Below, one piece after another: positions 9,086 through 16,536 of a stretch of DNA of 33,841 nucleotides. Under the pieces are notes generated by a model. That model searched no databases and was not told the DNA's origin. It saw nothing but the letters and a program-made list of their open reading frames with translations. The number at the start of each line of letters is the position of its first letter. Within the stretch, counting starts at the first letter, position 1. Source of the DNA: a bacterium (GTDB taxonomy: Bacteria; Hydrothermota; Tepidihabitantia; B3-TA06); assembly GCA_012517375.1 (NCBI GenBank), contig JAAYVC010000018.1, positions 1 to 33,841 of the forward strand, written 5' to 3'. The translations under genes were made by a program, and so were the position numbers.

Positions 9086-10183
9086 TTATGTTTTAAGAGC
9101 AAGAAGCCCCCCGAGAAGGAGAACCATAACCAGCGTAACGAGAGCGACGCTCGTTTCGGCGGCTATCCCGACAACAAAAGGCTTCCAGCCCGTTTTAGCC
9201 ATATCCGAGAATCTCGTTCTAAGGCCTACGCCGGCGAACGTGAACAGAAAAGCCCAGCCCTCCAGCGATTTTATGGATGCAAGCATTGCAGACTTCTGTC
9301 CTCCGAACACCCCGACCGAAGCGAGCACGGCGAACAACACGAAACCGAGAACGAACTTGGGAAACTTCTGCCAGAGGAACTTGCCCTTGTGGTCTATCTG
9401 CTTGGCCATGCCCTTTGACGCATAGTAGATGGCGAATCCGAGGATAACGAAACCCATAAGCGCATTGCGGCACATCTTTGTTATGGTTGCCGCCTCTAGC
9501 GCGCCTGACGCGCTTTTTACCTGATCATAAAGCTGCCCGGTCGCTATCGCCTCTGCGGTGTTGTCGACGGCAAGACCTGCCCAGACCCCGAACAGGCTTT
9601 GATTCATGTGCAGGAGTGCGCCGATGAGAGGATAGACTATCATTGCGGCGGCGCCGAAGATGAGAATTACGGCAATCGCATAGTTTGCCTCTTCCCTCTT
9701 CGCATTTATTGCGCCTGTGGTCCCGATTATCGCAGATACGCCGCAGATGCCGACCCCGACGGACAGAAGAGAACCTATCCTTTCGTCAAGCTTGAACAGC
9801 CTCGCTATAAGGGTAACAAAGAAGATTGAGAAGAGTATCTCTACAACGACCATACCGAGACCGAGTCCGCCCAGTTTTAGCAAGTCCGATATGAGTATCC
9901 TCGCGCCAAGGAAAACTATGCCAAGCTTCAAAAGAAACTCGTAGGCCTCAAGACCGGGAGCAAGGAAATCCGCCAGGCCCTTGATTCGTTCTATCAGCAG
10001 GTTGTTGATAAGCATACCGATAACAATTGCAATGATTACGTTCGCTCCGAGAATAGCCTTAATCCATTCTACGTGTACGACTTTCTTGAAAAGCTCGGAG
10101 AGGTAAAGCGAAACAAGACCGATTACAATTAAAAGCAACAAACCGGATATGAAACCCCATACGCTTTTCTTTTTTTCGCCCAT
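9086..10183 (-). CDS. YeiH-family (UPF0324) putative sulfate/sulfite transporter
   Basis: The 365-residue protein is very hydrophobic, with about ten membrane segments and little soluble sequence. Typical of the YeiH/UPF0324 family are the internal GIVFLGARIL segment, GVGICGVSAIIG near the middle, VDNTAEAIATGQ, and TKMCRNALMG. Members near sulfonate-degradation genes have been proposed to export sulfate or sulfite. Here the gene is second in an operon with cysteate synthase, whose co-substrate is sulfite. A role in sulfite or sulfate supply, or in preventing sulfite build-up, fits; the direction of transport is not known. Its ATG lies one base after the stop of the small membrane protein. Confidence 0.8.
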   Translation of the reverse strand: MGEKKKSVWGFISGLLLLIVIGLVSLYLSELFKKVVHVEWIKAILGANVIIAIVIGMLINNLLIERIKGLADFLAPGLEAYEFLLKLGIVFLGARILISDLLKLGGLGLGMVVVEILFSIFFVTLIARLFKLDERIGSLLSVGVGICGVSAIIGTTGAINAKREEANYAIAVILIFGAAAMIVYPLIGALLHMNQSLFGVWAGLAVDNTAEAIATGQLYDQVKSASGALEAATITKMCRNALMGFVILGFAIYYASKGMAKQIDHKGKFLWQKFPKFVLGFVLFAVLASVGVFGGQKSAMLASIKSLEGWAFLFTFAGVGLRTRFSDMAKTGWKPFVVGIAAETSVALVTLVMVLLLGGLLALKT

Positions 10184-10184
10184 T

Positions 10185-10373
10185 TCAGCCCCCCGGGAGC
10201 ATGAATTTTAGAAGCGAGCTGAATGGTATCTCTGGTGTTCCGCCCAGCCATTGCCAGATAAGTAATCCCAGAGTCAGGACGCAAGCGACAATAAGAGCCC
10301 ACCAATCCAGATGCATCTTGACGGACTTTCTTTCATCCGCCGCCCTTTCGATTTCGTTGTTTTTAGAAGCCAT
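10185..10373 (-). CDS. Small single-pass membrane protein, first gene of the sulfonolipid-type operon
   Basis: I place the start at the ATG at 10373, since GGAGGA lies five bases before it; longer versions lack a site and read into the promoter. The product has 62 residues: a charged N-terminus rich in Glu, Arg and Lys, then one clear membrane helix (WWALIVACVLTLGLLIWQWLG) and a short C-terminal tail. No family is recognised. It sits one base before the transporter gene. It may be an extra helix or accessory subunit of that transporter, but this is inference from position. Confidence 0.65.
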   Translation of the reverse strand: MASKNNEIERAADERKSVKMHLDWWALIVACVLTLGLLIWQWLGGTPEIPFSSLLKFMLPGG

Positions 10374-10433
10374 GTATCCTCCGGTTTTGCGATTTTCAGC
10401 CGCATCAATTCGACTACAAGTCATTAAGTGCAA

Positions 10434-10461
10434 ATAGTACAATTTTTTTCCAGGATGTCAA
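10434..10461 (-). promoter_or_regulatory. Promoter of the sulfonolipid-type operon
   Basis: Read on the - strand: TTGACA (10461-10456), 16 bases, TACTAT (10439-10434). It lies about 60 bases before the small membrane protein and is the only good promoter seen for the four-gene operon. Confidence 0.65.
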
Positions 10462-10584
10462 GACTTTTCAAAAGGATGTTTAGTGAGCTTAATTGAATGT
10501 TAACTTAGTTTACTTTTAACTAGCTGATATATTTTCAAACCTCGAAGTCTGAACCCATTGCAAAGAGCGAAGCCAGAATTCAAT

Positions 10585-11208
10585 TCATTTCTGGATGCTT
10601 TTGACCATCCTGTAGACCCCGGCAAACCCGAACCGTCTTTTCAGCCACGGCGATTCCAGGACATCGGCAATGGAGTATCCCAGGCTCTTGTAGAGGCTTA
10701 TGGCAGGCCGGTTGTTCTTGCTTACGCCAAGGCTTATGCTTGCGTATTCTTTCATGTTGGCTACGTCTTCCGCCTCCTTCATGAGAAGCCTGCCTATGCC
10801 CTGTCCCCTGAACGAAGACACCACTGCGACCTGAGCTACGAACAGTTCGTTTTGAGACGGTTCGGGGTCCATCAATCCCTGGCGCAGATATAATGGAAGA
10901 CGATAGAATAAGAAAAGAGGCCCTGCAAGACGAACCAGTTCGGCGCCCGTTTGCGCATAAGCGTTGCGGATTATATCTCTGTCGTGCAGAACGAGAATGC
11001 CTGCAACCTTTCCTGATTTTTCTGCCATTCTTGCGTATTGAAAGCTCGAAATATTCCCCCGCCTTGCGAATAGTCTTGATATTAATGACGTAGCTCTTGC
11101 CTCTGAGCCGTAAGCAAGGTTGAATTGTATCGGACCGGTGGAATATATTAAGGGTGCAGCCGCTGCGGCGTCATCGGGCTTTGCCTTTCTGATTTTAACG
11201 CCATCCAT
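10585..11208 (-). CDS. GNAT-family N-acetyltransferase
   Basis: A 207-residue protein of the GCN5-related acetyltransferase fold, which moves an acetyl group from acetyl-CoA to an amine. Motif A is clear: FVAQVAVVSSFRGQGIGRLLM (the R-G-Q-G-I-G loop binds the CoA pyrophosphate), followed by ISLGVSKNNRPAISLYKSLGY, the classic motif B region. The N-terminus (VKIRKAKPDDAAAAAPLI) is the usual first strand and helix. The substrate cannot be told. The gene lies alone, with a hairpin between it and the lipoprotein gene before it, and no good promoter of its own was found. Confidence 0.85.
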   Translation of the reverse strand: MDGVKIRKAKPDDAAAAAPLIYSTGPIQFNLAYGSEARATSLISRLFARRGNISSFQYARMAEKSGKVAGILVLHDRDIIRNAYAQTGAELVRLAGPLFLFYRLPLYLRQGLMDPEPSQNELFVAQVAVVSSFRGQGIGRLLMKEAEDVANMKEYASISLGVSKNNRPAISLYKSLGYSIADVLESPWLKRRFGFAGVYRMVKSIQK

Positions 11209-11242
11209 AGGACAATATACATCCTTTTTGCTTTAATACAAG

Positions 11243-11266
11243 AGGGAGGGACTCGAGCCCCTCCCT
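11243..11266. terminator. Possible terminator hairpin between the DUF4097-like and GNAT genes
   Basis: AGGGAGGG pairs with CCCTCCCT around an inner CTCGAG. It lies 22 bases after the DUF4097-like stop on the - strand. The run of T that follows is weak (TTGTATTAAA), so termination may be partial. Confidence 0.45.
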
Positions 11267-11288
11267 GCAAATCTGCTAGGATACGCGG

Positions 11289-12116
11289 TTAAAGCTTCTT
11301 TAAGCTTACGTTCCCGTTCGAGCTTTCGAGCTCGATGTTTCCTGAGCCGTCGCCCATTGTTCCTTCAAAGAGATTGTCCTCCATCTTCGTGACCTGAACG
11401 TGAAGGTCGGAATCGACGCTCAAATCGCCGTTCGACGTCTGCATTCGAATAGCGGCGCCTACAGAATCGGGAATAAAAAGGGTAAGCTTGCCGTTGGATG
11501 TTTTGAGGTTGCAGGACCCGTCCGTCTTCGGCATCGTGACCCTGGCGTAGATCTCGCCGTTGGAAGTCACACCCTTTGCGTCTCCCTTATGATTATCTAT
11601 TGTTATTGGCCCGTTAGAAGTGCTAAGATCAGCTTTTCCTGACGTATTGTTCGTGTTTATCTCGCCGTTCGATGTGCTCAGAAGCAGACCATTCTGGTTG
11701 CCTTCGACCGTTATCTTGCCGTTGGAGGTTTCGTAATCGACATAGAGGGATTCGGGAAGACTGATGGTAGCATTGCAGCCGTAGCTCCGGCCGGTAATCT
11801 GGGGGATATCAACATAAATCCTTAGAATCTTTGCAGTGGTATCTTCCGTTACATGCACCACAACATCCGGAAGATGGTTTTTTGCATCGACGGACGTAAT
11901 GCCCGTAGCCCAGCGCTCAAGGGTTACTTTTATGACTGTATCGCCCTGGACAACCGTTGACTCTATCTCTCCGTTTTCCGTTTCTATCTGAAGCTGGCTG
12001 TAGTTTGATGCCTTATAAGACTCGGTATCCTTTTCGTATTCCTTAAAAGCGTAGTTCGGCAGGCATGAAAGGAAAAAAACGCCTGAAAAGACGGTCAGAA
12101 CCAATAATTTCTTCAA
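11289..12116 (-). CDS. DUF4097-like beta-repeat lipoprotein
   Basis: A 275-residue protein with a lipoprotein signal: KK, hydrophobic run and a lipobox FFLSC with the acylated Cys at about 18. From residue 45 on it is a chain of short beta strands in which the turn TSNG or a variant (TENGE, TSNGK, TSNGE, TSNGP, ESSNGN) recurs about every 20 residues, at least eight times. This is the pattern of DUF4097/DUF2807-type right-handed beta helices, often called putative adhesins or bactofilin-like scaffolds. It is likely anchored to the outer or inner membrane facing the periplasm. The function is unknown. It has its own strong promoter and a good AGGAGG site. Confidence 0.8.
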   Translation of the reverse strand: MKKLLVLTVFSGVFFLSCLPNYAFKEYEKDTESYKASNYSQLQIETENGEIESTVVQGDTVIKVTLERWATGITSVDAKNHLPDVVVHVTEDTTAKILRIYVDIPQITGRSYGCNATISLPESLYVDYETSNGKITVEGNQNGLLLSTSNGEINTNNTSGKADLSTSNGPITIDNHKGDAKGVTSNGEIYARVTMPKTDGSCNLKTSNGKLTLFIPDSVGAAIRMQTSNGDLSVDSDLHVQVTKMEDNLFEGTMGDGSGNIELESSNGNVSLKKL

Positions 12117-12138
12117 GATTCCTCCTTTATTATCGGAT

Positions 12139-12166
12139 AGTATAGCATTATCGATTGTCGTGTCAA
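12139..12166 (-). promoter_or_regulatory. Promoter of the DUF4097-like lipoprotein gene
   Basis: On the - strand: TTGACA (12166-12161), 16 bases, TATACT (12144-12139), near consensus and only about 22 bases before the ATG. Confidence 0.75.
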
Positions 12167-12196
12167 TAGACTAATCTAGAATCGCTTAAAGGATTC

Positions 12197-13504
12197 TTAC
12201 CGCGCTAAGACAAAATATCTGAGCCATATGTATATGCTTGAAAGGATGAGGGAAATGATAGTTGTAGGCATTCCCTTTTTAGCGAACGCCCAGAAGCTGA
12301 TTTTATGCCCCGATTTGTTCGATATGCCCGCGATAACCATGTTTGCGGCAGCGCCGATAAGGGTTCCGTTGCCTCCGAGGCAAGCGCCTAGCGCAAGCGC
12401 CCACCATAGGGGTTCTATGGGCTGCACCCCCTGCGATGCAAGCCCCCTTATGACGGGAAGCATGGCAATAACGAAAGGCACCGAGGATGTAACGAACGTT
12501 AAAAGAGCCGAGCCCCACAGGATTATCATGGAAAGGAGAAAAACCTTGCCCATGTTTGCCGCAATGATTATTCTCAGAAGCTCTTTGATTACTCCCGTCG
12601 ATTCCAGCCCCGAAATCATTATGAACATGCCGATAAAGAAGAAAAGCGTGTGCCAGTCGATCTCTGCCAGTATGGTTTCAATAGGGTCTGTTTTCTTTTC
12701 TCTCGGCGGCAGCTGCGATGCAAGGAGAAGAAGCCCGGCGCCTCCCAAAGCTATCGTCGCAGGCATCAAATGTAGCGCCTCGTGAAGAACGAACATGACG
12801 ATTACTATCCCCAATATTGCCAAGGACTTCCATACAAGGTACTTATCGCGTATCGCTTTACGGGCATTGAGATCGTTAAGGGCGGCTACGTTCGGGGTGC
12901 GTGAACGAAGCTCTTTTCCGAAGAGAAAAGTGGAACTCAACAAAAACACCACAAGCACGAGCATCACGATTGGCGTAAGATGGATTATGAAGTCGTTGAA
13001 GCCGAGTTTAGCGGCGCTTCCGATAATGATGTTGGGCGGATCGCCTATCAGCGTCGCCGTTCCTCCGATGTTTGAGGCAAGCGCCTCGGAGATCAAAAAG
13101 GGAAGGGGGTCGACGCGCAATGTCCCGGCAATAAGAAGCGTAATGGGCGCAATTAAAAGTACAGTCGTAACGTTGTCCAGAAATGCCGATATGACCGCGG
13201 TGAGAAGAGAAAGAACAATCAATAAAAGCAACGGCCGTCCCTTGGAAAGCTTTGCTGAGGAAATGGCGAGCCACTCAAAAAGGCCCGAACGCTTTATGAT
13301 GTTTACGATGATCATCATGCCTGCGAGGAGGAAGATGACGTTCAAGTCTATGTGAAGGAAGGCGTCGGCTTGATCGATGGACCCCACTATCAGCATTAAG
13401 GCTGCGCCCACAAGTGCTACGACGGTGCGGTCGATTTTTTCCGTGGCTATAGCTATATAGGACGCTACGAATATAGCAATGGCAACCCAGGCTTGCGTGG
13501 TCAT
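12197..13504 (-). CDS. ArsB/NhaD-type (ion transporter superfamily) permease
   Basis: A 435-residue integral membrane protein with about eleven to twelve helices. The two inverted halves each show a family re-entrant motif: first half FLDNVTTVLLIAP and ASNIGGTATLIGDPPN, second half VTSSVPFVIAMLPVI and GACLGGNGTLIGAAANM. These are the marks of the ArsB/NhaD and P-protein branch of the ion transporter superfamily, which carries Na+, arsenite or anions. No ars genes are near, so arsenite export is unlikely to be its main job; Na+/H+ exchange or anion transport is possible. It follows the EIIA-CBS gene by four bases, so it is likely controlled together with, and perhaps by, that protein. Confidence 0.8.
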   Translation of the reverse strand: MTTQAWVAIAIFVASYIAIATEKIDRTVVALVGAALMLIVGSIDQADAFLHIDLNVIFLLAGMMIIVNIIKRSGLFEWLAISSAKLSKGRPLLLLIVLSLLTAVISAFLDNVTTVLLIAPITLLIAGTLRVDPLPFLISEALASNIGGTATLIGDPPNIIIGSAAKLGFNDFIIHLTPIVMLVLVVFLLSSTFLFGKELRSRTPNVAALNDLNARKAIRDKYLVWKSLAILGIVIVMFVLHEALHLMPATIALGGAGLLLLASQLPPREKKTDPIETILAEIDWHTLFFFIGMFIMISGLESTGVIKELLRIIIAANMGKVFLLSMIILWGSALLTFVTSSVPFVIAMLPVIRGLASQGVQPIEPLWWALALGACLGGNGTLIGAAANMVIAGISNKSGHKISFWAFAKKGMPTTIISLILSSIYIWLRYFVLAR

Positions 13505-13508
13505 GATA

Positions 13509-14411
13509 TCAGGTACGCATCACCTTTGTTATGATGTCTCTCAGCGAAACCACGCCGAAATACTTTCCCTCTTTAGTCACGACGAGCGCGTTCTCCGAGC
13601 GGTGAAGGAGAACGCTCGTTATTTCTATTATCGATGCGCTGTCGTCTGCGGCGGCAAAATCCCGAACCATGACCGAGGAAACAGGCATCTTGTCCTCCTC
13701 CTGAAGAAACCTGTCGAAGGGTTCGAACTCAGAGATGAACCGAAGGTCGCCTATCATGCGGGCGTATTCGGGCATTGCTGCCTGAAGAAGATCGTAGCAT
13801 CGCAGGATTCCGACCACTTCGTTTTCGGCATCAAGCACGGGCAAAGTCAGGGTTTCGTTGCGGAAGAAGAGATCTGCAGCTTCCTTGAGATTCATATCCT
13901 CCCGCAGAGTCTCAACCCTGCGAGCGATGTCACCCGCGTAAAGACGTTCAGTAACCAGAAGGTTGGTTTTTTTAATAGCGTTCAGCACCTCGGAGGGACT
14001 CGAGGCCGAAGCAAGCTCAACGTGGATTTCCTCGCTTAAAGCGAGCCGCGCTAGAACTCCGAGGGTCTTTAGATACAGTTTGGATACCTTCTTCTGTTCA
14101 AGAAGCAGGAAGATAATCCTTAAAGGTTCACCGTCCGGTGTGTGATCGCCAAGACCGTCCGGAAAGATGCCTATGCCGACTACAAGTTCGGAGATTTCGT
14201 TCGAGCGGGCATGCGGCAGTGCAATCCCTCTCCCTGCAATGGTTGAAACGAGCTTCTCGCGCTCAAGAACCTCGTCGATTATGGCTTTCTGGCTCTGTTC
14301 GGATCTATCGGCCAGCACACGAGGAACCAAAAGCCTTATGGCTTCGGAGAGGTTTGTCGCTTTAAGCCCGCAGAAGACTCGCTCGGGTCTTATTAGATGT
14401 ATAAGTTTCAT
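13509..14411 (-). CDS. PTS EIIA (fructose/nitrogen type) - CBS pair regulatory protein
   Basis: The protein has 300 residues and two parts. Residues 1-150 are a PTS EIIA type 2 domain with the phospho-acceptor His67 in GIALPHAR. Residues of about 165-300 are a CBS pair (ETLTLPVLDAENEVVGIL; ENALVVTKEGKYFGVVSLRDI), which often binds adenine nucleotides. EIIA domains take phosphate from HPr-like carriers. Because the fused partner is a CBS pair and the next gene is a secondary permease, the likely role is to regulate that permease by energy or nitrogen state, not to import sugar. No EIIB, EIIC, HPr or EI gene is present in the window. The ATG is only about 8 bases from the expected transcription start. 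Confidence 0.82.
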   Translation of the reverse strand: MKLIHLIRPERVFCGLKATNLSEAIRLLVPRVLADRSEQSQKAIIDEVLEREKLVSTIAGRGIALPHARSNEISELVVGIGIFPDGLGDHTPDGEPLRIIFLLLEQKKVSKLYLKTLGVLARLALSEEIHVELASASSPSEVLNAIKKTNLLVTERLYAGDIARRVETLREDMNLKEAADLFFRNETLTLPVLDAENEVVGILRCYDLLQAAMPEYARMIGDLRFISEFEPFDRFLQEEDKMPVSSVMVRDFAAADDSASIIEITSVLLHRSENALVVTKEGKYFGVVSLRDIITKVMRT

Positions 14412-14425
14412 TTTTTATCTCGACA

Positions 14426-14453
14426 AGTTTAGGCGATTCCCGGTTTTTGTCAA
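14426..14453 (-). promoter_or_regulatory. Promoter of the EIIA-CBS/permease operon
   Basis: On the - strand: TTGACA (14453-14448), 16 bases, TAAACT (14431-14426). The predicted leader is very short. Confidence 0.65.
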
Positions 14454-14490
14454 CTTGAATACCCCCGCGCCTTTCCGAAACATGCTGAGA

Positions 14491-14518
14491 TTGACAAACG
14501 CTTAACGAGGCGTAAATT
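14491..14518 (+). promoter_or_regulatory. Promoter of the NUDIX-like gene
   Basis: TTGACA (14491-14496), 16 bases, TAAATT (14513-14518), 35 bases before the TTG start. It is divergent from the EIIA-CBS promoter. Confidence 0.6.
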
Positions 14519-14553
14519 GCCATTATGCTATTGGATTGCGGCAAGGATAAGAC

Positions 14554-15168
14554 TTGAATAAGAACCAGGAAAAGGTGCTTTGCTTTCCCCGCTCGGTTCT
14601 TGACGAGAAGGAGTGGTTCTCAGGCTTAAGACCGGACGACTCCTCGATGCTCGACCGGATACTTCAAAGCGGAAAGGCATGCTTCGTGGAGCGAGGAAGA
14701 GCCGAGGAGGACGAGTCCTTAAAGCAGCTTATCCCGTACGTTGTCATGAAGTGCAGGGAGAAGGTCCTTTACTATGTCAGGGGCGCTTTATCCGGGGAGG
14801 AGCGGCTGAAAGCGCTCGGTTCGATAGGCATAGGCGGTCACATATCGGTTACGGATTTCTCGTTGTTCGAGAGGGATATTGAGGATATTTTTTTTGCCGG
14901 TCTGAGGAGAGAGGTCGGGGAGGAGATTCGCGTGCAGACGTCCTTCAGCCAGAGAGTTGCGGGGTTCATCAATGACGACTCAAACGCAGTAGGCAGGGTT
15001 CACCTGGGCGTTCTCGTTCTCTGGGATCTTGTTCATGAGAAGGTTTCAAAAAGGGAACGCTCCATCACCTCGCTAGAGTTTGCATCCATGGAAGTTCTCA
15101 AAGCGCGAAGGGACCGTCTCGAGACGTGGTCGAGGATTGTCGTAGATAACTGGGAGAGGTTGAAGTAG
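14554..15168 (+). CDS. NUDIX-like phosphohydrolase
   Basis: A 204-residue protein starting at TTG 14554, with AAGGA seven bases before. The best match is the predicted phosphoesterase branch of the NUDIX (MutT) superfamily: GIGGHIS (about 91-97), then GLRREVGEEI (about 115-124), which fits the REUxEE core of the NUDIX box. The final Gly of the standard box is missing and an Asp stands where the first box Glu is expected, so activity may differ from that of typical nucleotide-cleaning enzymes. The substrate is unknown. It is a single-gene unit with its own promoter and a terminator. Confidence 0.7.
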   Translation: MNKNQEKVLCFPRSVLDEKEWFSGLRPDDSSMLDRILQSGKACFVERGRAEEDESLKQLIPYVVMKCREKVLYYVRGALSGEERLKALGSIGIGGHISVTDFSLFERDIEDIFFAGLRREVGEEIRVQTSFSQRVAGFINDDSNAVGRVHLGVLVLWDLVHEKVSKRERSITSLEFASMEVLKARRDRLETWSRIVVDNWERLK

Positions 15169-15185
15169 GATATTTCGATTAAAGG

Positions 15186-15216
15186 AACGGGGCCTTTCGG
15201 CCCCGTTAAATTTTTT
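15186..15216 (+). terminator. Terminator of the NUDIX-like gene
   Basis: A perfect nine-base stem, AACGGGGCC / GGCCCCGTT, with a TTTC loop (15186-15207), followed by AAATTTTTTG. It lies between convergent genes; on the - strand, after the hydrogenase operon, the T run is poor. Confidence 0.85.
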
Positions 15217-15234
15217 GAAAAGAGAAGGGATAGA

Positions 15235-16527
15235 TTACAAGCCGCGAACCTTCACCAGGTGAGTGGCGCAGGAGATGCAGGGATCGTAAGCGCGCGCTAT
15301 CATCTCGAGCTTGAGTTCTATATTCTTTGTATCCTTTTCCTTTACGAGATTATCGGCGCCGATGCGGATGTGCTCTTCGAGCATATCGAGGAACTGCGCT
15401 GTAGGAGTAATGATATCGGCGCGGACAACGCGACCTTCGGCAACCTCGTAGTGGTGGTAGAGCGTTCCGCGTGGCGCCTCGACTGCTCCTGAACCGGCGC
15501 CCTTGTCTCTTGCCGGCTTGACAATCGACGGATTCTCTTCTATGGCGATGAGCTTATCGATTATCTTTGGAACCTCTTCAAGAGCCCATACGGTCTCTAT
15601 TGCCTGCGCGACGTTGTTGTACATGGGGTTGCGTATCCACGAGAGATTGTAGCAGCGGCGGAAATGCTCGCCCGCTGCGCCGTCAAGACGCTCGCCAAGA
15701 AGATTGAAGCGCGCAAGGGCGCCCACGAAATAAGGCTTGTCGTTGTACAAAGAGCGCTTCGCCATCGAATGCGGAACAACACGCTCGTTCGTCAGCTTGC
15801 GGTAGTCCCATACGTTGAATTCGTGACCGTCGGAAATCATTATCTTGTCGCCCGCCCAGCCGTAGCGGTCGTGCTCGGGTTTCGTGCACATGAAGGTCAT
15901 TCCTTCCTCCATGTAAGTGGGCTGGCGCAGATTGCGGAGTATCTCGACGCCGCGTTCCGCATCAGGGATAAGGGATTCTGCTTCGTACTTGAAGCGCAGA
16001 AGGTCAGTCTTGGATGGGTACTTGCCGAATCCGCCGATTACTGGATTCTCTCCGTGAATGGAGCGCGCGGCAGTAAGCTCCATGAGCTTGACCCCGAACT
16101 TCTTGACGCGCAATCCTGCCTGAACGTCCTCTAGATAATCCGGAACCATGTGAACGGCTGAGGGGTATCCGAGGTAGTCGGGAAGCGCAAGAAGGAATAC
16201 GTGCAGGGCGTTGGATTCAATCATCTCGCCGCAGTGCATGAGATCTCTCAAGAGCTGCGCTTTCGGCGGTATCTCTATCTCGAGAGCCTTTTCCATCGCC
16301 CGCAGCGCGGCATAGCGGTGAGATAGCGTGCATATGGCGCAAGTGCGGCACGTGAGGCTGACAACCTCTGAGGGGATGCGTCCGACGGCTATGGTCTCAA
16401 GAAGTCTCGGGCCTTCGTGGACGTCAACGGTAACCGAGGAGAGCTTGCCCTCCTTGAAGTCGACCGTTATCCCTCCGTGGCCTTCAACCCTGGCGAGCGA
16501 TTCAATTTTGACTCTTTCAATGCTCAT
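15235..16527 (-). CDS. hydA: [NiFe] hydrogenase large subunit, group 3b-like (sulfhydrogenase alpha)
   Basis: A 430-residue catalytic subunit that splits or makes H2 at the NiFe(CN)2CO centre. The N-terminal ligand motif is CRTCAICTLSH, with Cys63 and Cys66 as the expected Ni ligands. The C-terminal motif is DPCISCATH with Cys417 and Cys420. A seven-residue tail (LVKVRGL) follows His423 and should be clipped by a maturation protease during Ni insertion; no protease gene is visible in the window. The order beta-gamma-delta-alpha and the diaphorase-type partners place it with group 3b cytosolic NADP-linked enzymes such as the Pyrococcus sulfhydrogenases, some of which also reduce sulfur. It is the last gene of its operon. 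AGGAGCGAAAT lies before the ATG. Confidence 0.9.
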   Translation of the reverse strand: MSIERVKIESLARVEGHGGITVDFKEGKLSSVTVDVHEGPRLLETIAVGRIPSEVVSLTCRTCAICTLSHRYAALRAMEKALEIEIPPKAQLLRDLMHCGEMIESNALHVFLLALPDYLGYPSAVHMVPDYLEDVQAGLRVKKFGVKLMELTAARSIHGENPVIGGFGKYPSKTDLLRFKYEAESLIPDAERGVEILRNLRQPTYMEEGMTFMCTKPEHDRYGWAGDKIMISDGHEFNVWDYRKLTNERVVPHSMAKRSLYNDKPYFVGALARFNLLGERLDGAAGEHFRRCYNLSWIRNPMYNNVAQAIETVWALEEVPKIIDKLIAIEENPSIVKPARDKGAGSGAVEAPRGTLYHHYEVAEGRVVRADIITPTAQFLDMLEEHIRIGADNLVKEKDTKNIELKLEMIARAYDPCISCATHLVKVRGL

Positions 16528-16536
16528 ATTTCGCTC

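Noticed and set aside
12197-13504. A specific arsenite exporter (ArsB)
   Set aside because: No arsR, arsC or arsA is near, and the family motifs are shared by NhaD and other members, so only the superfamily is called.
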